IMG/VR virus record: IMGVR_UViG_3300037225_001468
Span: 1 to 64,000 of that record
From: a virus
DNA length: 64,000 bases
Direction: 5' to 3' (one strand)
The notes below the pieces were generated by a model. The model saw only the letters and a program-made list of their open reading frames with translations. It did not search any database and had not been told where the DNA came from. This document shows positions 44,310 to 51,685 of this stretch, one piece after another; the stretch's first letter is position 1, and every line of letters begins with the position of its first letter. A program made the position numbers and the translations under genes.

Positions 44310-45503
44310 ATGCCAGAAATAGATGAAATAATGGACATATTTGGTATCCCCAAAAAAAGTAATGATCCTGGATCGGAAACTGAAGAGGCTACGGATAATG
44401 ATGAAGTGTATGATACTCTAGGAAAACAGGGAGATACTGTTCCATTTGAAGAAAAGGTTAAAGATGTTAAAGAAGTTATACAAAAAGCTGTAGCTGAACT
44501 TGGAATACCATCTTCAGTCAAGAAAGAAGATAAATCTGTTTCTAATGAAGAAACTATTAAGGTGTCAGTAGAAGAAGTAAAGTCAAAAAGCTGTGAGGAA
44601 GATATTCTTGATATATCTAATGAGATAATTAAAGAAGATATTAAAAAAGAAGAAGATAAAAGAATTGATGTCATGTTAAATAAACCGGCAATTCCTTTTA
44701 TGGTTTCTGAGACAAAAGAAGAATTACCAGCAGGTGTTGAAAACAAAAAAGAAACATATGTTATTGTAAATCTTCAGGATTGGAATTTAGAGTCTCCATC
44801 GCCTAAATATGATAAATTTTATGCGGAAAAAAAGAATATTCTTAAAACCATATTAAAGGGTGGAAAATTGCCTTTTGATGATTATGAGAAAGATCTAATT
44901 GACTGTAAGGTTGATGTCTCTATACCTATTTTTGATACTGCTGAAATACATAGAAAAATGCAAGAAGTTCAGGGGTGGAGAGACAGGATAAAAGAAATAC
45001 AGATGAATTGCTCTAAACAATATTTTAAGTGGGAAACGGCCTTACAGCTTCTTGAGGGCTTATTATCCAAAGTTGAATATACTAAACCATCGGCAGGCAG
45101 GGACGGTATTATTTATGAACATTTGGCTGATATGAAGTTTTATTTTGATGATTTAAAAAACATACACAGGTCTGCTGAAATAGTATCTAAACACATGGAT
45201 AATGCTTTTGATTGTCTGTCTAGACAAGCAACTATAGCTATGCCTAATAGGAACATAGAAAGATCTAATACCACTTGGGGAAATGTAAATAAAGATGAAG
45301 CGTTTTCTGAAAAAAAAGATATATTGACAAAAGAAATATTTCCCATAGCTAAAAAAGAAGAAGTAAATATACCAGAAAAACTAAAAGATTTTGATATTTT
45401 AGGAGAATTAGGAGATGGAGCAATTAAACCTGTAGTTAAAGAGAAAAAAATAGATTTAGATAATGGGGCAAAGCAAATATCTTGGGAATCCTTAATGAAA
45501 TAA
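44310..45503 (+). CDS. Acidic two-part protein in replication module, unknown
   Basis: This is a 397-residue protein. Residues 1-150 are Glu/Asp/Lys-rich and likely disordered. Residues ~155-310 look folded and helical (YKTYAEK-like start, then VQGWRDRIKEIQMNCSKQYF, KFYFDDLKNIHRSAEIV). The end is again charged, with an acidic/aromatic tip (QISWESLMK). I do not recognise it. The layout of disordered tails around a helical core would suit a mediator or scaffold acting with the SSB-like and RecA proteins directly downstream; that is inference. Confidence 0.5.
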   Translation: MPEIDEIMDIFGIPKKSNDPGSETEEATDNDEVYDTLGKQGDTVPFEEKVKDVKEVIQKAVAELGIPSSVKKEDKSVSNEETIKVSVEEVKSKSCEEDILDISNEIIKEDIKKEEDKRIDVMLNKPAIPFMVSETKEELPAGVENKKETYVIVNLQDWNLESPSPKYDKFYAEKKNILKTILKGGKLPFDDYEKDLIDCKVDVSIPIFDTAEIHRKMQEVQGWRDRIKEIQMNCSKQYFKWETALQLLEGLLSKVEYTKPSAGRDGIIYEHLADMKFYFDDLKNIHRSAEIVSKHMDNAFDCLSRQATIAMPNRNIERSNTTWGNVNKDEAFSEKKDILTKEIFPIAKKEEVNIPEKLKDFDILGELGDGAIKPVVKEKKIDLDNGAKQISWESLMK

Positions 45504-45515
45504 TGGAGGATAAGC

Positions 45516-46187
45516 ATGAATTTTTGGGACAATATAAGTAAAGGTATAGACAAGAATAAGCCGAGATACATGAAACTTGTTAGTGGCCATAAATATAAGA
45601 TTAGGCCATTAGGGATACCATATGAAATTAAAAAATATCTATTAAAGCATAATGAACAGTGGAGATCTGCTATATGTTTAGACGTAGAAACATGTCCAGT
45701 GGCTAATAAACATAACATTTTGCCCAAAGACAAATGTGTTATGAATGTTATTAATAGGGAAAGTGGTCAGATAGAAATACTTGAAAATTATCCAAATGTT
45801 TTTTACGAGATGGCTAATTTTTACAATAAAACAGGTAAAAATCCCGGAGGAACAGATGGAGCTCATTTTGAATTGTCTGTATCTGGGTCTGGTTCATCTA
45901 CAAAATATACTATGAAGTTTTTAGGGCCACACATCCTTTCAGAAGAAGATATAGCGTTAGTTAAGAAAAATGGACTGTATGATCTTAAAAAAATATATAG
46001 AGCTACTGATCCGAATAAAATAGAACAGGTTTTATTTGGAGAAAATGGATATAAAAATGATGAAAAAGAAGTTAATGTTATTACTGGAACAAATAAGCAT
46101 TTTAGTGATGAAGATGTCGATAATAGTATAAGTAAAGCATATCAAAAAGAGAAAGTCACAACGACATTACTTGATCTTGATTTTTAA
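45516..46187 (+). CDS. Probable phage single-stranded DNA-binding protein
   Basis: This 223-residue protein has GGAGGA upstream. It begins with a small aromatic N-terminus, then SGHKYKIRPLG and a cysteine region (ICLDVETCPVANKH then KDKCVMNVIN). This is the type of OB-fold plus zinc arrangement seen in gp32-like and other phage SSBs. The C-terminus is acidic and ends TTLLDLDF, an acidic-aromatic tip typical of SSBs that contact partners. It is immediately upstream of RecA. The assignment rests on layout and context, not a strong family match. Confidence 0.55.
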   Translation: MNFWDNISKGIDKNKPRYMKLVSGHKYKIRPLGIPYEIKKYLLKHNEQWRSAICLDVETCPVANKHNILPKDKCVMNVINRESGQIEILENYPNVFYEMANFYNKTGKNPGGTDGAHFELSVSGSGSSTKYTMKFLGPHILSEEDIALVKKNGLYDLKKIYRATDPNKIEQVLFGENGYKNDEKEVNVITGTNKHFSDEDVDNSISKAYQKEKVTTTLLDLDF

Positions 46188-46205
46188 TATCAAAAAGGAG
46201 ATTTT

Positions 46206-47423
46206 ATGACAAAAGATAAGAAAAAAGAACCTAAAAAAGATATAGTTTTAGAGAACTTAAAGGGGTTTGTTCGTCTTGGAGCTTCTTCTGAGATATCGGG
46301 AAATGTTCCTACAGGGCATTTTGATTTAGACTTTGTTATTCATCATGGAACGTTGCCTTCTAATGTAGACCTGTCAACATTAAAAGATTATGATCCTTCT
46401 AAGTCTCTTGGTTTGCCATTAGGTAAATTGGTAGAGATATTTGGAGAGGAAGGTGGAGGAAAATCATCTCTTGCTTATAGGATAGTAGGATATGCTCAGA
46501 AAATGGGTTTTAAGTGTGCGTGGATTGATACAGAACATAGTTTTTCTGATAGTCTATCTTACATAAATGGTGCAAGAAAAGAAGATATTTATTATGCTAA
46601 CATGTCAAATTCTGAGAATGTTGATACCGTTTTTTTTGCGGAAGATGTTTTTGATGCTATTGTTAATTTAATAAAGAGTGAGGTTAAAGTTATAGTTCTG
46701 GATTCAGTTGCTAATCTTGTCCCTCAAGCTAGATTTGAAAAAGAAGCAGGACAAGCCACTGTAGGTATTGTTGCTAAATTGATGTCTGAAAACTTAGGAA
46801 AAATAGTTAATTATGCTGCTAAATATGGAGCATTGGTAATATTCATAAATCAGTTGAGAGAAAAGATTGGTGTATTTTTTGGATCTCCTGAAACTACTCC
46901 TGGTGGTCGAAGTTTGAAACATAATGCTTCCGTGAGATTACAGGTATCAAAAAAGAACAGTAAAGAAGCCGACATTTTCAGAGAAGATGAAGGTGGAAAA
47001 CAGGTTCTTATTGGGCGAAAGGCCAGGATTAATGTTAAAAAGAATAGATTTGCTAAGCCATTTTTTGAAGGAATAGAAGTTCCAATTTATTATGAACCAT
47101 ATTTTCCTGATATTGAAGAAATGATGTTTGATACAGGTAGGCAGTTAAAAATTATTAGTGTTTATAAGGGAGTGTTTAAGTGGGAAGGAGTGGAAGAAGA
47201 AGGACGTAAATCTTTTGTTAAAAAATTAAAAGAAGAAAAATTACAAAATAAATTATTTTTTGATTTACAAAAACAAGCTTTAGAAGATGGTTTGTTTTTA
47301 GCTCCAGAACTTTCTCAGTGGGCCGAAGAAAATTATAATCCAGAAGATATACAAGAGGCAGCAAAGCAGATAGATGAAGGAGTAAATAATGAGAAACCAA
47401 CAGATGAGGGACAAACTGAATGA
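46206..47423 (+). CDS. recA: RecA/UvsX-type recombinase
   Basis: This is a 405-residue protein with a strong AAAAAGGAG start site. Walker A is G80-EEGGGKS87; CAWIDTEHSFS is the RecA E96-type segment; Walker B is VIVLDSVANLVP (~160-170). The L1-type region has EAGQATVG, and L2 is TTPGGRSLKHNASVRL, as in RecA. It forms filaments on single-stranded DNA for strand exchange, repair and recombination-dependent replication. The C-terminal ~100 residues are Lys/Glu-rich and may carry a RecA-like domain. The next gene starts 35 bases inside its 3' end with its own strong ribosome binding site. Confidence 0.9.
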   Translation: MTKDKKKEPKKDIVLENLKGFVRLGASSEISGNVPTGHFDLDFVIHHGTLPSNVDLSTLKDYDPSKSLGLPLGKLVEIFGEEGGGKSSLAYRIVGYAQKMGFKCAWIDTEHSFSDSLSYINGARKEDIYYANMSNSENVDTVFFAEDVFDAIVNLIKSEVKVIVLDSVANLVPQARFEKEAGQATVGIVAKLMSENLGKIVNYAAKYGALVIFINQLREKIGVFFGSPETTPGGRSLKHNASVRLQVSKKNSKEADIFREDEGGKQVLIGRKARINVKKNRFAKPFFEGIEVPIYYEPYFPDIEEMMFDTGRQLKIISVYKGVFKWEGVEEEGRKSFVKKLKEEKLQNKLFFDLQKQALEDGLFLAPELSQWAEENYNPEDIQEAAKQIDEGVNNEKPTDEGQTE

Positions 47424-48168
47424 TGCTGAAAGGGTGAAAATAGTTGAAAATGCTAAATTAGAAATAAAAAATCATAAAGATGTTGTAGAATATCTGAAAT
47501 CTAATAAAAGACATTTTACTGATGAAGGTATAGATTTTATAGTAAAAGAGTTTTCTGTAGGATATATGCCAGAAGGCGTATATAATTTATATGGAGATTT
47601 TCACGAATTTTCTGGAAGAATAATTTTACCCATATATGATCAGTATAATGAATTGATCGCATTATCTTCAAGAGATTGGAGAGAAAATGCTTATATGAAG
47701 TTTTTTCATGAGAGTTTTCCTAAAACTCGTTATTTATATGGATTAAATGTAGCAAAAGAAAGTATCATAAAAAACAAAAGAGCTATTTTGGTAGAAGGTG
47801 AATTTGATGTTCAATATCTACATTATAGAGGAATTAAAGAAACAGCAGGCATTATGAGTAGTAATTTACATCTATATCAAATATCTTTATTGTGTAGGTA
47901 TTGTAAAGATATATATATAGTTTTTGATGGAGATAATTCTGGCAAAAAGTCTAAAGATAAAATTGTAAATAAAAGTATTTCTATGAAGATGTTTTCTATG
48001 TATGATATCAATATTATTCCTGTTATATTGCCAGACAAAATGGATCCTGATGATTTTGTTTTTAACAATGGAGTAAAAGAGTTTAATAATTTATTAGAAA
48101 AATCGAAGAAAGATTTTGACGAGGGTTCGGACGAAAGAATTAAAGAAGAAATATTATATAAGGTGTAA
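47389..48168 (+). CDS. dnaG: Primase catalytic (TOPRIM) domain as a separate protein
   Basis: AAGGAG lies 6 bases before ATG 47389, which supports this start despite overlap with RecA. The 259-residue protein matches the DnaG core: FVKEFSVGYMP-like N-part, FSGRIILPIYD, and KTRYLYGLN. The TOPRIM motifs are VEGEFDV (E136) and VFDGDNSG (D180, D182). It lacks the zinc-binding domain, which is a separate gene at 35532-36200, and the helicase-binding C-terminal domain. It would make RNA primers once partnered with the zinc-finger protein. Confidence 0.85.
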   Translation: MRNQQMRDKLNDAERVKIVENAKLEIKNHKDVVEYLKSNKRHFTDEGIDFIVKEFSVGYMPEGVYNLYGDFHEFSGRIILPIYDQYNELIALSSRDWRENAYMKFFHESFPKTRYLYGLNVAKESIIKNKRAILVEGEFDVQYLHYRGIKETAGIMSSNLHLYQISLLCRYCKDIYIVFDGDNSGKKSKDKIVNKSISMKMFSMYDINIIPVILPDKMDPDDFVFNNGVKEFNNLLEKSKKDFDEGSDERIKEEILYKV

Positions 48169-48171
48169 AAA

Positions 48172-49185
48172 ATGTCAAATGATTCTAGTATTTTTTTAGT
48201 GTCTCCTGAAATAAGTTCTGTAATGGGCGTTATGGATGCTCACTTGAAATGGAAAAGTGCGAACGGAAAACCCAGGGGATATGAGACATATCATCCTAGT
48301 GCGTTTGGGGCATGTTTAAGAAATATGCAGTATTTTAGATATGTAGAAAAGGGATATATTCAAATATCTGTTGAGGAGTTTGATAGTAAGACAATAAGGA
48401 TATTTGACACAGGTCATACCATGCACTCTCGTTGGGCTTCTTATTCTGAAGATATAGGGATATTAAGAGGATATTGGATATGCACAAATCCAATGTGCAG
48501 AATAATAGATGATGAAGGAAAATTAATAAAAAATATATCTAATGATATAATAAGTTCGCAAACAGAAAAGCCAAGAATGTATGGTAAAAAAGACCCATTA
48601 GGATGTTTTAAACCGGAAAAATGTATTTGTGGAAATAATGTTTTTGAATATAGAGAAATTGATGTTAGTAGTAAAGAGCTTAACTTTTACGGTCATGCTG
48701 ATATGGTTTGGGATTTTTCTAAGTTTAATCCTGAAAAATACAACGGATTTAAGAAGGGTTTTAATATGGAATTGCTTCCAAAAAATCCAGTTGTTGTTGA
48801 CATGAAAACGATAAATGATTATGGATATAAAAAAGTGTTACAATCAGGACCAGATCTAAAATATAAAATTCAACTAACTATATATGCCAATTTGTTACCT
48901 GTGGAATATGGACTACTTATTTATGAAAATAAAAATTCATCAGAGGTTGCTCCCTATAAGATAGACAAATCAACAGATAATATTTTTGCGCAAATAAAAA
49001 AACAAGCAATTTCTATGAATGAAATGGTTCCGTTAAAATTATTACCTCCTCCGAGGCCATTAGATCAAGATGATATTGAGTGTAGAAAATGTCCTTTTGC
49101 TCAAGTTTGTCATAAATCTAAGATTTGGTCTGATAAAGATTTAGTTCAAAAGAGAAAGAGCTTTTATGGCAATTTAATGAAATAA
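48172..49185 (+). CDS. PD-(D/E)XK nuclease, Cas4/RecB-like
   Basis: This 337-residue protein has the RecB-family layout: an early GHTMHSRW histidine, a GHADMVW segment supplying an aspartate, VVVDMKT (D210, K212) as the D-x-K core, and QLTIYANLLP as the conserved Q-Y motif. Mid-protein cysteines (CTNPMC, CICG) may hold a zinc. C-terminal C304, C307 and C313 (CRKCPFAQVC) resemble the iron-sulphur cysteines of Cas4/AddB-type nucleases. It probably resects DNA ends or trims recombination intermediates alongside RecA. No Cas1/Cas2 or CRISPR array is present, so this is not evidence of CRISPR. Confidence 0.8.
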   Translation: MSNDSSIFLVSPEISSVMGVMDAHLKWKSANGKPRGYETYHPSAFGACLRNMQYFRYVEKGYIQISVEEFDSKTIRIFDTGHTMHSRWASYSEDIGILRGYWICTNPMCRIIDDEGKLIKNISNDIISSQTEKPRMYGKKDPLGCFKPEKCICGNNVFEYREIDVSSKELNFYGHADMVWDFSKFNPEKYNGFKKGFNMELLPKNPVVVDMKTINDYGYKKVLQSGPDLKYKIQLTIYANLLPVEYGLLIYENKNSSEVAPYKIDKSTDNIFAQIKKQAISMNEMVPLKLLPPPRPLDQDDIECRKCPFAQVCHKSKIWSDKDLVQKRKSFYGNLMK

Positions 49186-49251
49186 AATTATTATGTCGAT
49201 ATAATTGATGTATATATTTTGAGATTATTTTTGTAAAACAAGGAGAAAAAC

Positions 49252-49602
49252 ATGACAAACTCAAAAGAAAACGTGAACGGAAATGTAAAAACACCTTTTA
49301 GTAATTCTAGTGATCCGGCTTTTCTTGCTGTTAAAGGTAATTTTGAAAACAAGGATGACGCCAAGGCTTATGTAAAAGATTTAGCTAAAGCTGTTTTTGT
49401 TGTATTTCAAAAGCTTAATACAGCAAAACTTCGTTGTATTGGTGCAGCATCACTGAATAATGCGATTAAGGCTACGATTATTGCTTCTGGAGAAGCAAAG
49501 AAAAAGAGTTTGAATTTTGCTATAGTTCCATCATTTACTACTGTTCAATTTGATGGAGGAGAAGATAGAACTGCTGTAGTATTAGAAGTCGTTAAGATTT
49601 GA
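49252..49602 (+). CDS. SpoVS-like protein (Alba-type fold)
   Basis: This is a 116-residue protein with a perfect AAGGAG site in a 66-base leader. The first ~25 residues are a polar extension. The rest matches SpoVS: a helix AKAYVKDLAKAVFVVF, RCIGAASLNNAIKATIIASG, FAIVPSFTTVQFDGGEDRTAVVLEVV. SpoVS proteins are small single-domain members of the Alba superfamily, known from sporulating bacteria and others, where they influence sporulation; Alba folds bind nucleic acid. It is followed by a clear terminator-like hairpin and preceded by one of the larger gaps, so it may be a separately expressed, abundant DNA- or RNA-binding protein. Confidence 0.8.
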   Translation: MTNSKENVNGNVKTPFSNSSDPAFLAVKGNFENKDDAKAYVKDLAKAVFVVFQKLNTAKLRCIGAASLNNAIKATIIASGEAKKKSLNFAIVPSFTTVQFDGGEDRTAVVLEVVKI

Positions 49603-49613
49603 TTTTGCACAAA

Positions 49614-49648
49614 AAATAGTAAGTCAGAAATGATTTGCTATTTGTTTT
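49614..49648 (+). terminator. Rho-independent terminator-like hairpin
   Basis: A 13-bp stem (49614-49626 with 49631-49643, two G-U pairs) closes a GAAA tetraloop at 49627-49630 and is followed by GTTTT. It lies 11 bases after the SpoVS-like gene stop. The A-tract before the stem could make it work in both directions. Confidence 0.7.
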
Positions 49649-49659
49649 AATGAGGATAA

Positions 49660-50262
49660 ATGTTGATGTTAAATCAAAAAAAAATAGCAGACATAATAGA
49701 AACGAAGCAGTCTATTCCATTAGATAATGAGATGGAAATAGAAGATGTCATTGTAGCCATAAGCGGTTTAGATAAAAAATTAAATTTTCTTGCCAAATTA
49801 AAAAAGAATAGGGTAGAAAAAATAGATGAAGAAATAGAAAAGTTTGAAGAAAGAAAAAAATTATTAAAGCAAGTTATAGAAGATACTCTTAAAAAGTTTA
49901 ACTATAAATCTTTGAATTTTCCGGGAATTGGTAGAGTGATTATGAAAAATCCACAATCTAAGTGGACAATAATAAATGAAGAAGAACTTCTTAAGGTATT
50001 AAAATCTGAACTTGGAAGCGATTATGATAAAATAGTTCAAACTAAGCTTTCGATTATAAAAAAGGAACTTACTGCCTTATTAGATGAATGGGAGAAAACT
50101 AATAAAGTTCCAGCATGTGTAGATAAGGAAATAGGAAATACTATTGTAAATATATCTTACGGAGACCAGATTGAAGAAAAATCTGAAAAAATGGAAGAGA
50201 TAAATGAAAATAGAAAGGACACAGAAGTAAGTAAAGAGAACTTTGATGGAATAGATTTTTAA
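49660..50262 (+). CDS. Gp157/Gam-like coiled-coil protein
   Basis: This is a ~200-residue protein; ATG 49660 or 49666 is possible. Residues ~35-85 form a long coiled coil (KLNFLAKLKKNRVEKIDEEI then EKFEERKKLLKQV). It is followed by a small domain typical of phage Gp157/Gam-like proteins: SLNFPGIGRVIMKNPQSKW, then INEEELLKVLKSEL. Mu Gam binds DNA ends and blocks host nucleases; Gp157-type proteins are linked with phage recombination. End protection is a reasonable guess. The C-terminus is acidic. Confidence 0.65.
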   Translation: MLMLNQKKIADIIETKQSIPLDNEMEIEDVIVAISGLDKKLNFLAKLKKNRVEKIDEEIEKFEERKKLLKQVIEDTLKKFNYKSLNFPGIGRVIMKNPQSKWTIINEEELLKVLKSELGSDYDKIVQTKLSIIKKELTALLDEWEKTNKVPACVDKEIGNTIVNISYGDQIEEKSEKMEEINENRKDTEVSKENFDGIDF

Positions 50263-50270
50263 GGATATCT

Positions 50271-51041
50271 ATGAAAAAGATAAAAAGAGTTACTGAAGAT
50301 AATAGAGTTAAAATAGCAAATCAAAAATTAAAATCTTTATATAAAAAGATACCTAATACAAATGGTTGTTTAGAAAATCTTAGTAAATGTTGTTCGTATT
50401 GTTGCCAGATACAAAACCCTCAGGTTTTATATTGCGAATTTCTAAATTCTTGGTATAACATTATTACTACGTGGGAGACTGAAGATGTTATTAGATTATT
50501 TGAAAGAGCATTAAGAAATTATTTATCAAACAACATTACTAAAGGTTGTATTTTTTGGGATGAAAATACAAGGTTGTGTAAACAACATAAAACAAGACCG
50601 TATTCTTGTATGATGTATGGAATAACACCTGATGAAGAATTTGCTCCTAGATATGAAAGATTGAAAGCTTTATATAAAGATAGGACTGATGTGTGTTTTA
50701 GAGAACAATGTAATTTAGTTAAAACAGAACATAATAAAAAAGTAAATATTAAGGATACAGGTCACTGGTGGAGATGTTTGAACGAAATAGAACAGGGTTT
50801 AGGAGTAAAGAAAAAAGAGATTAATGATGGACCGGGAGGTTCTTATAGAACATATCATGACCATTTGTTAATTCAGTTGCTTCCTGAAAATATTCTTGAA
50901 CAATTAACTCAAGTTAGATTAGATGGAGATATAATAAGTAAAGAAATGGCAATAAGAAATCTGGTTGATCAGTTGAAACAAAATATAGAAAAAGGCTTTA
51001 AGGGAGATAGAGTAAGTGGCAACGAAGAAACAAAGAGTTAA
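50271..51041 (+). CDS. YkgJ-like cysteine-cluster protein
   Basis: This 256-residue protein carries the cysteine pattern of the YkgJ family (putative zinc or iron-chelating): C33, C40-C41, C44-C45 and C55, then GCIFWDENTRLCKQHKTRPYSC, with further cysteines near CFREQC and WWRCL. The RPYSC element is diagnostic. The function of the family is not established. The C-terminal ~60 residues are helical. The next gene starts inside its end with a GTG. Confidence 0.7.
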   Translation: MKKIKRVTEDNRVKIANQKLKSLYKKIPNTNGCLENLSKCCSYCCQIQNPQVLYCEFLNSWYNIITTWETEDVIRLFERALRNYLSNNITKGCIFWDENTRLCKQHKTRPYSCMMYGITPDEEFAPRYERLKALYKDRTDVCFREQCNLVKTEHNKKVNIKDTGHWWRCLNEIEQGLGVKKKEINDGPGGSYRTYHDHLLIQLLPENILEQLTQVRLDGDIISKEMAIRNLVDQLKQNIEKGFKGDRVSGNEETKS

Positions 51042-51375
51042 GATTTTAGATACTAAATATACTAAAAAATCTAATTTAGTAGAATGGTTAGTTGAGTTGG
51101 AAAATAAAGATCAATTGGTTTTAGCGTTACCTGGAGATGATATAGGGCCATCTATAGGTATTAAGGGACATATGACCACTGAACAAATAAAAGAGCTTTG
51201 TGAAAAAATAAAGGGTAAAGAAGTTAATTTGATTATAGAGGGAGATCAAAAAGAAATACCGAAACTTAAAGATATGACTAATGATCAAATTCAAAAACTC
51301 AGTGATGAAATGGATAAGTTTCCTTTTCATGAGGTTATCAGTGAGATCAATAAATCAGAGAAAGATGAAAAGTGA
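51016..51375 (+). CDS. Unknown 119-residue protein, GTG start
   Basis: GTG 51016 overlaps the upstream gene by 26 bases; GGGAG lies about 9 bases before it. The N-terminal half is beta-type (VEWLVELENKDQLVLALPGDD), and the rest is Lys/Glu-rich helix. Not recognised. Confidence 0.5.
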   Translation: MATKKQRVKILDTKYTKKSNLVEWLVELENKDQLVLALPGDDIGPSIGIKGHMTTEQIKELCEKIKGKEVNLIIEGDQKEIPKLKDMTNDQIQKLSDEMDKFPFHEVISEINKSEKDEK

Positions 51376-51680
51376 AAATCTATTTTTTTGGTAGCAATCA
51401 ATGTAAGAATTGTATTAAACAGTTGAGAAGTATAAAAAAAGAGCATATAATACTTCCAGTTAACGGATTGTTTTTGTATGTAGATGCTTTTGATATGGAT
51501 AACGAAAACATTTGTAATGAGCATAATATTGATGAAATACCTCATACTAAAGTTTATGATGATAATGAAGTATTAGTTTTTGATAAAATAGGATTATTTG
51601 ATCCAAAAAGACTTTGGGATAAAATATATCCTGACGAAAATAAAAGAAAAATCGCAATAGAAAAATCTAAAAGGATGTGA
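51372..51680 (+). CDS. Thioredoxin/glutaredoxin-fold protein
   Basis: GTG 51372 overlaps the preceding stop. The 102-residue product has the redox motif C11-KNC14 after a strand (KIYFFGSNQ) and the cis-proline region DEIPHTKVYDD, ordered as in thioredoxin-fold reductases. It might supply electrons to a phage or host enzyme such as ribonucleotide reductase, but no such gene is in the window. Confidence 0.7.
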   Translation: MKIYFFGSNQCKNCIKQLRSIKKEHIILPVNGLFLYVDAFDMDNENICNEHNIDEIPHTKVYDDNEVLVFDKIGLFDPKRLWDKIYPDENKRKIAIEKSKRM

Positions 51681-51685
51681 TATAA

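Noticed and set aside
44207-45733. Long minus-strand frames of 179 and 197 codons
   Set aside because: They lie opposite acidic or well-supported plus-strand genes with good start sites, and their sequences are low-complexity reversals. They look like shadows.
48172-49185. A CRISPR-associated Cas4 gene
   Set aside because: The motifs fit Cas4/RecB-type nucleases in general, but there is no Cas1, Cas2 or CRISPR array in the window.
49186-49251. A promoter before the SpoVS-like gene
   Set aside because: The gap is AT-rich and has TATATT-like sequences, but no convincing -35 and -10 pair with proper spacing was found.
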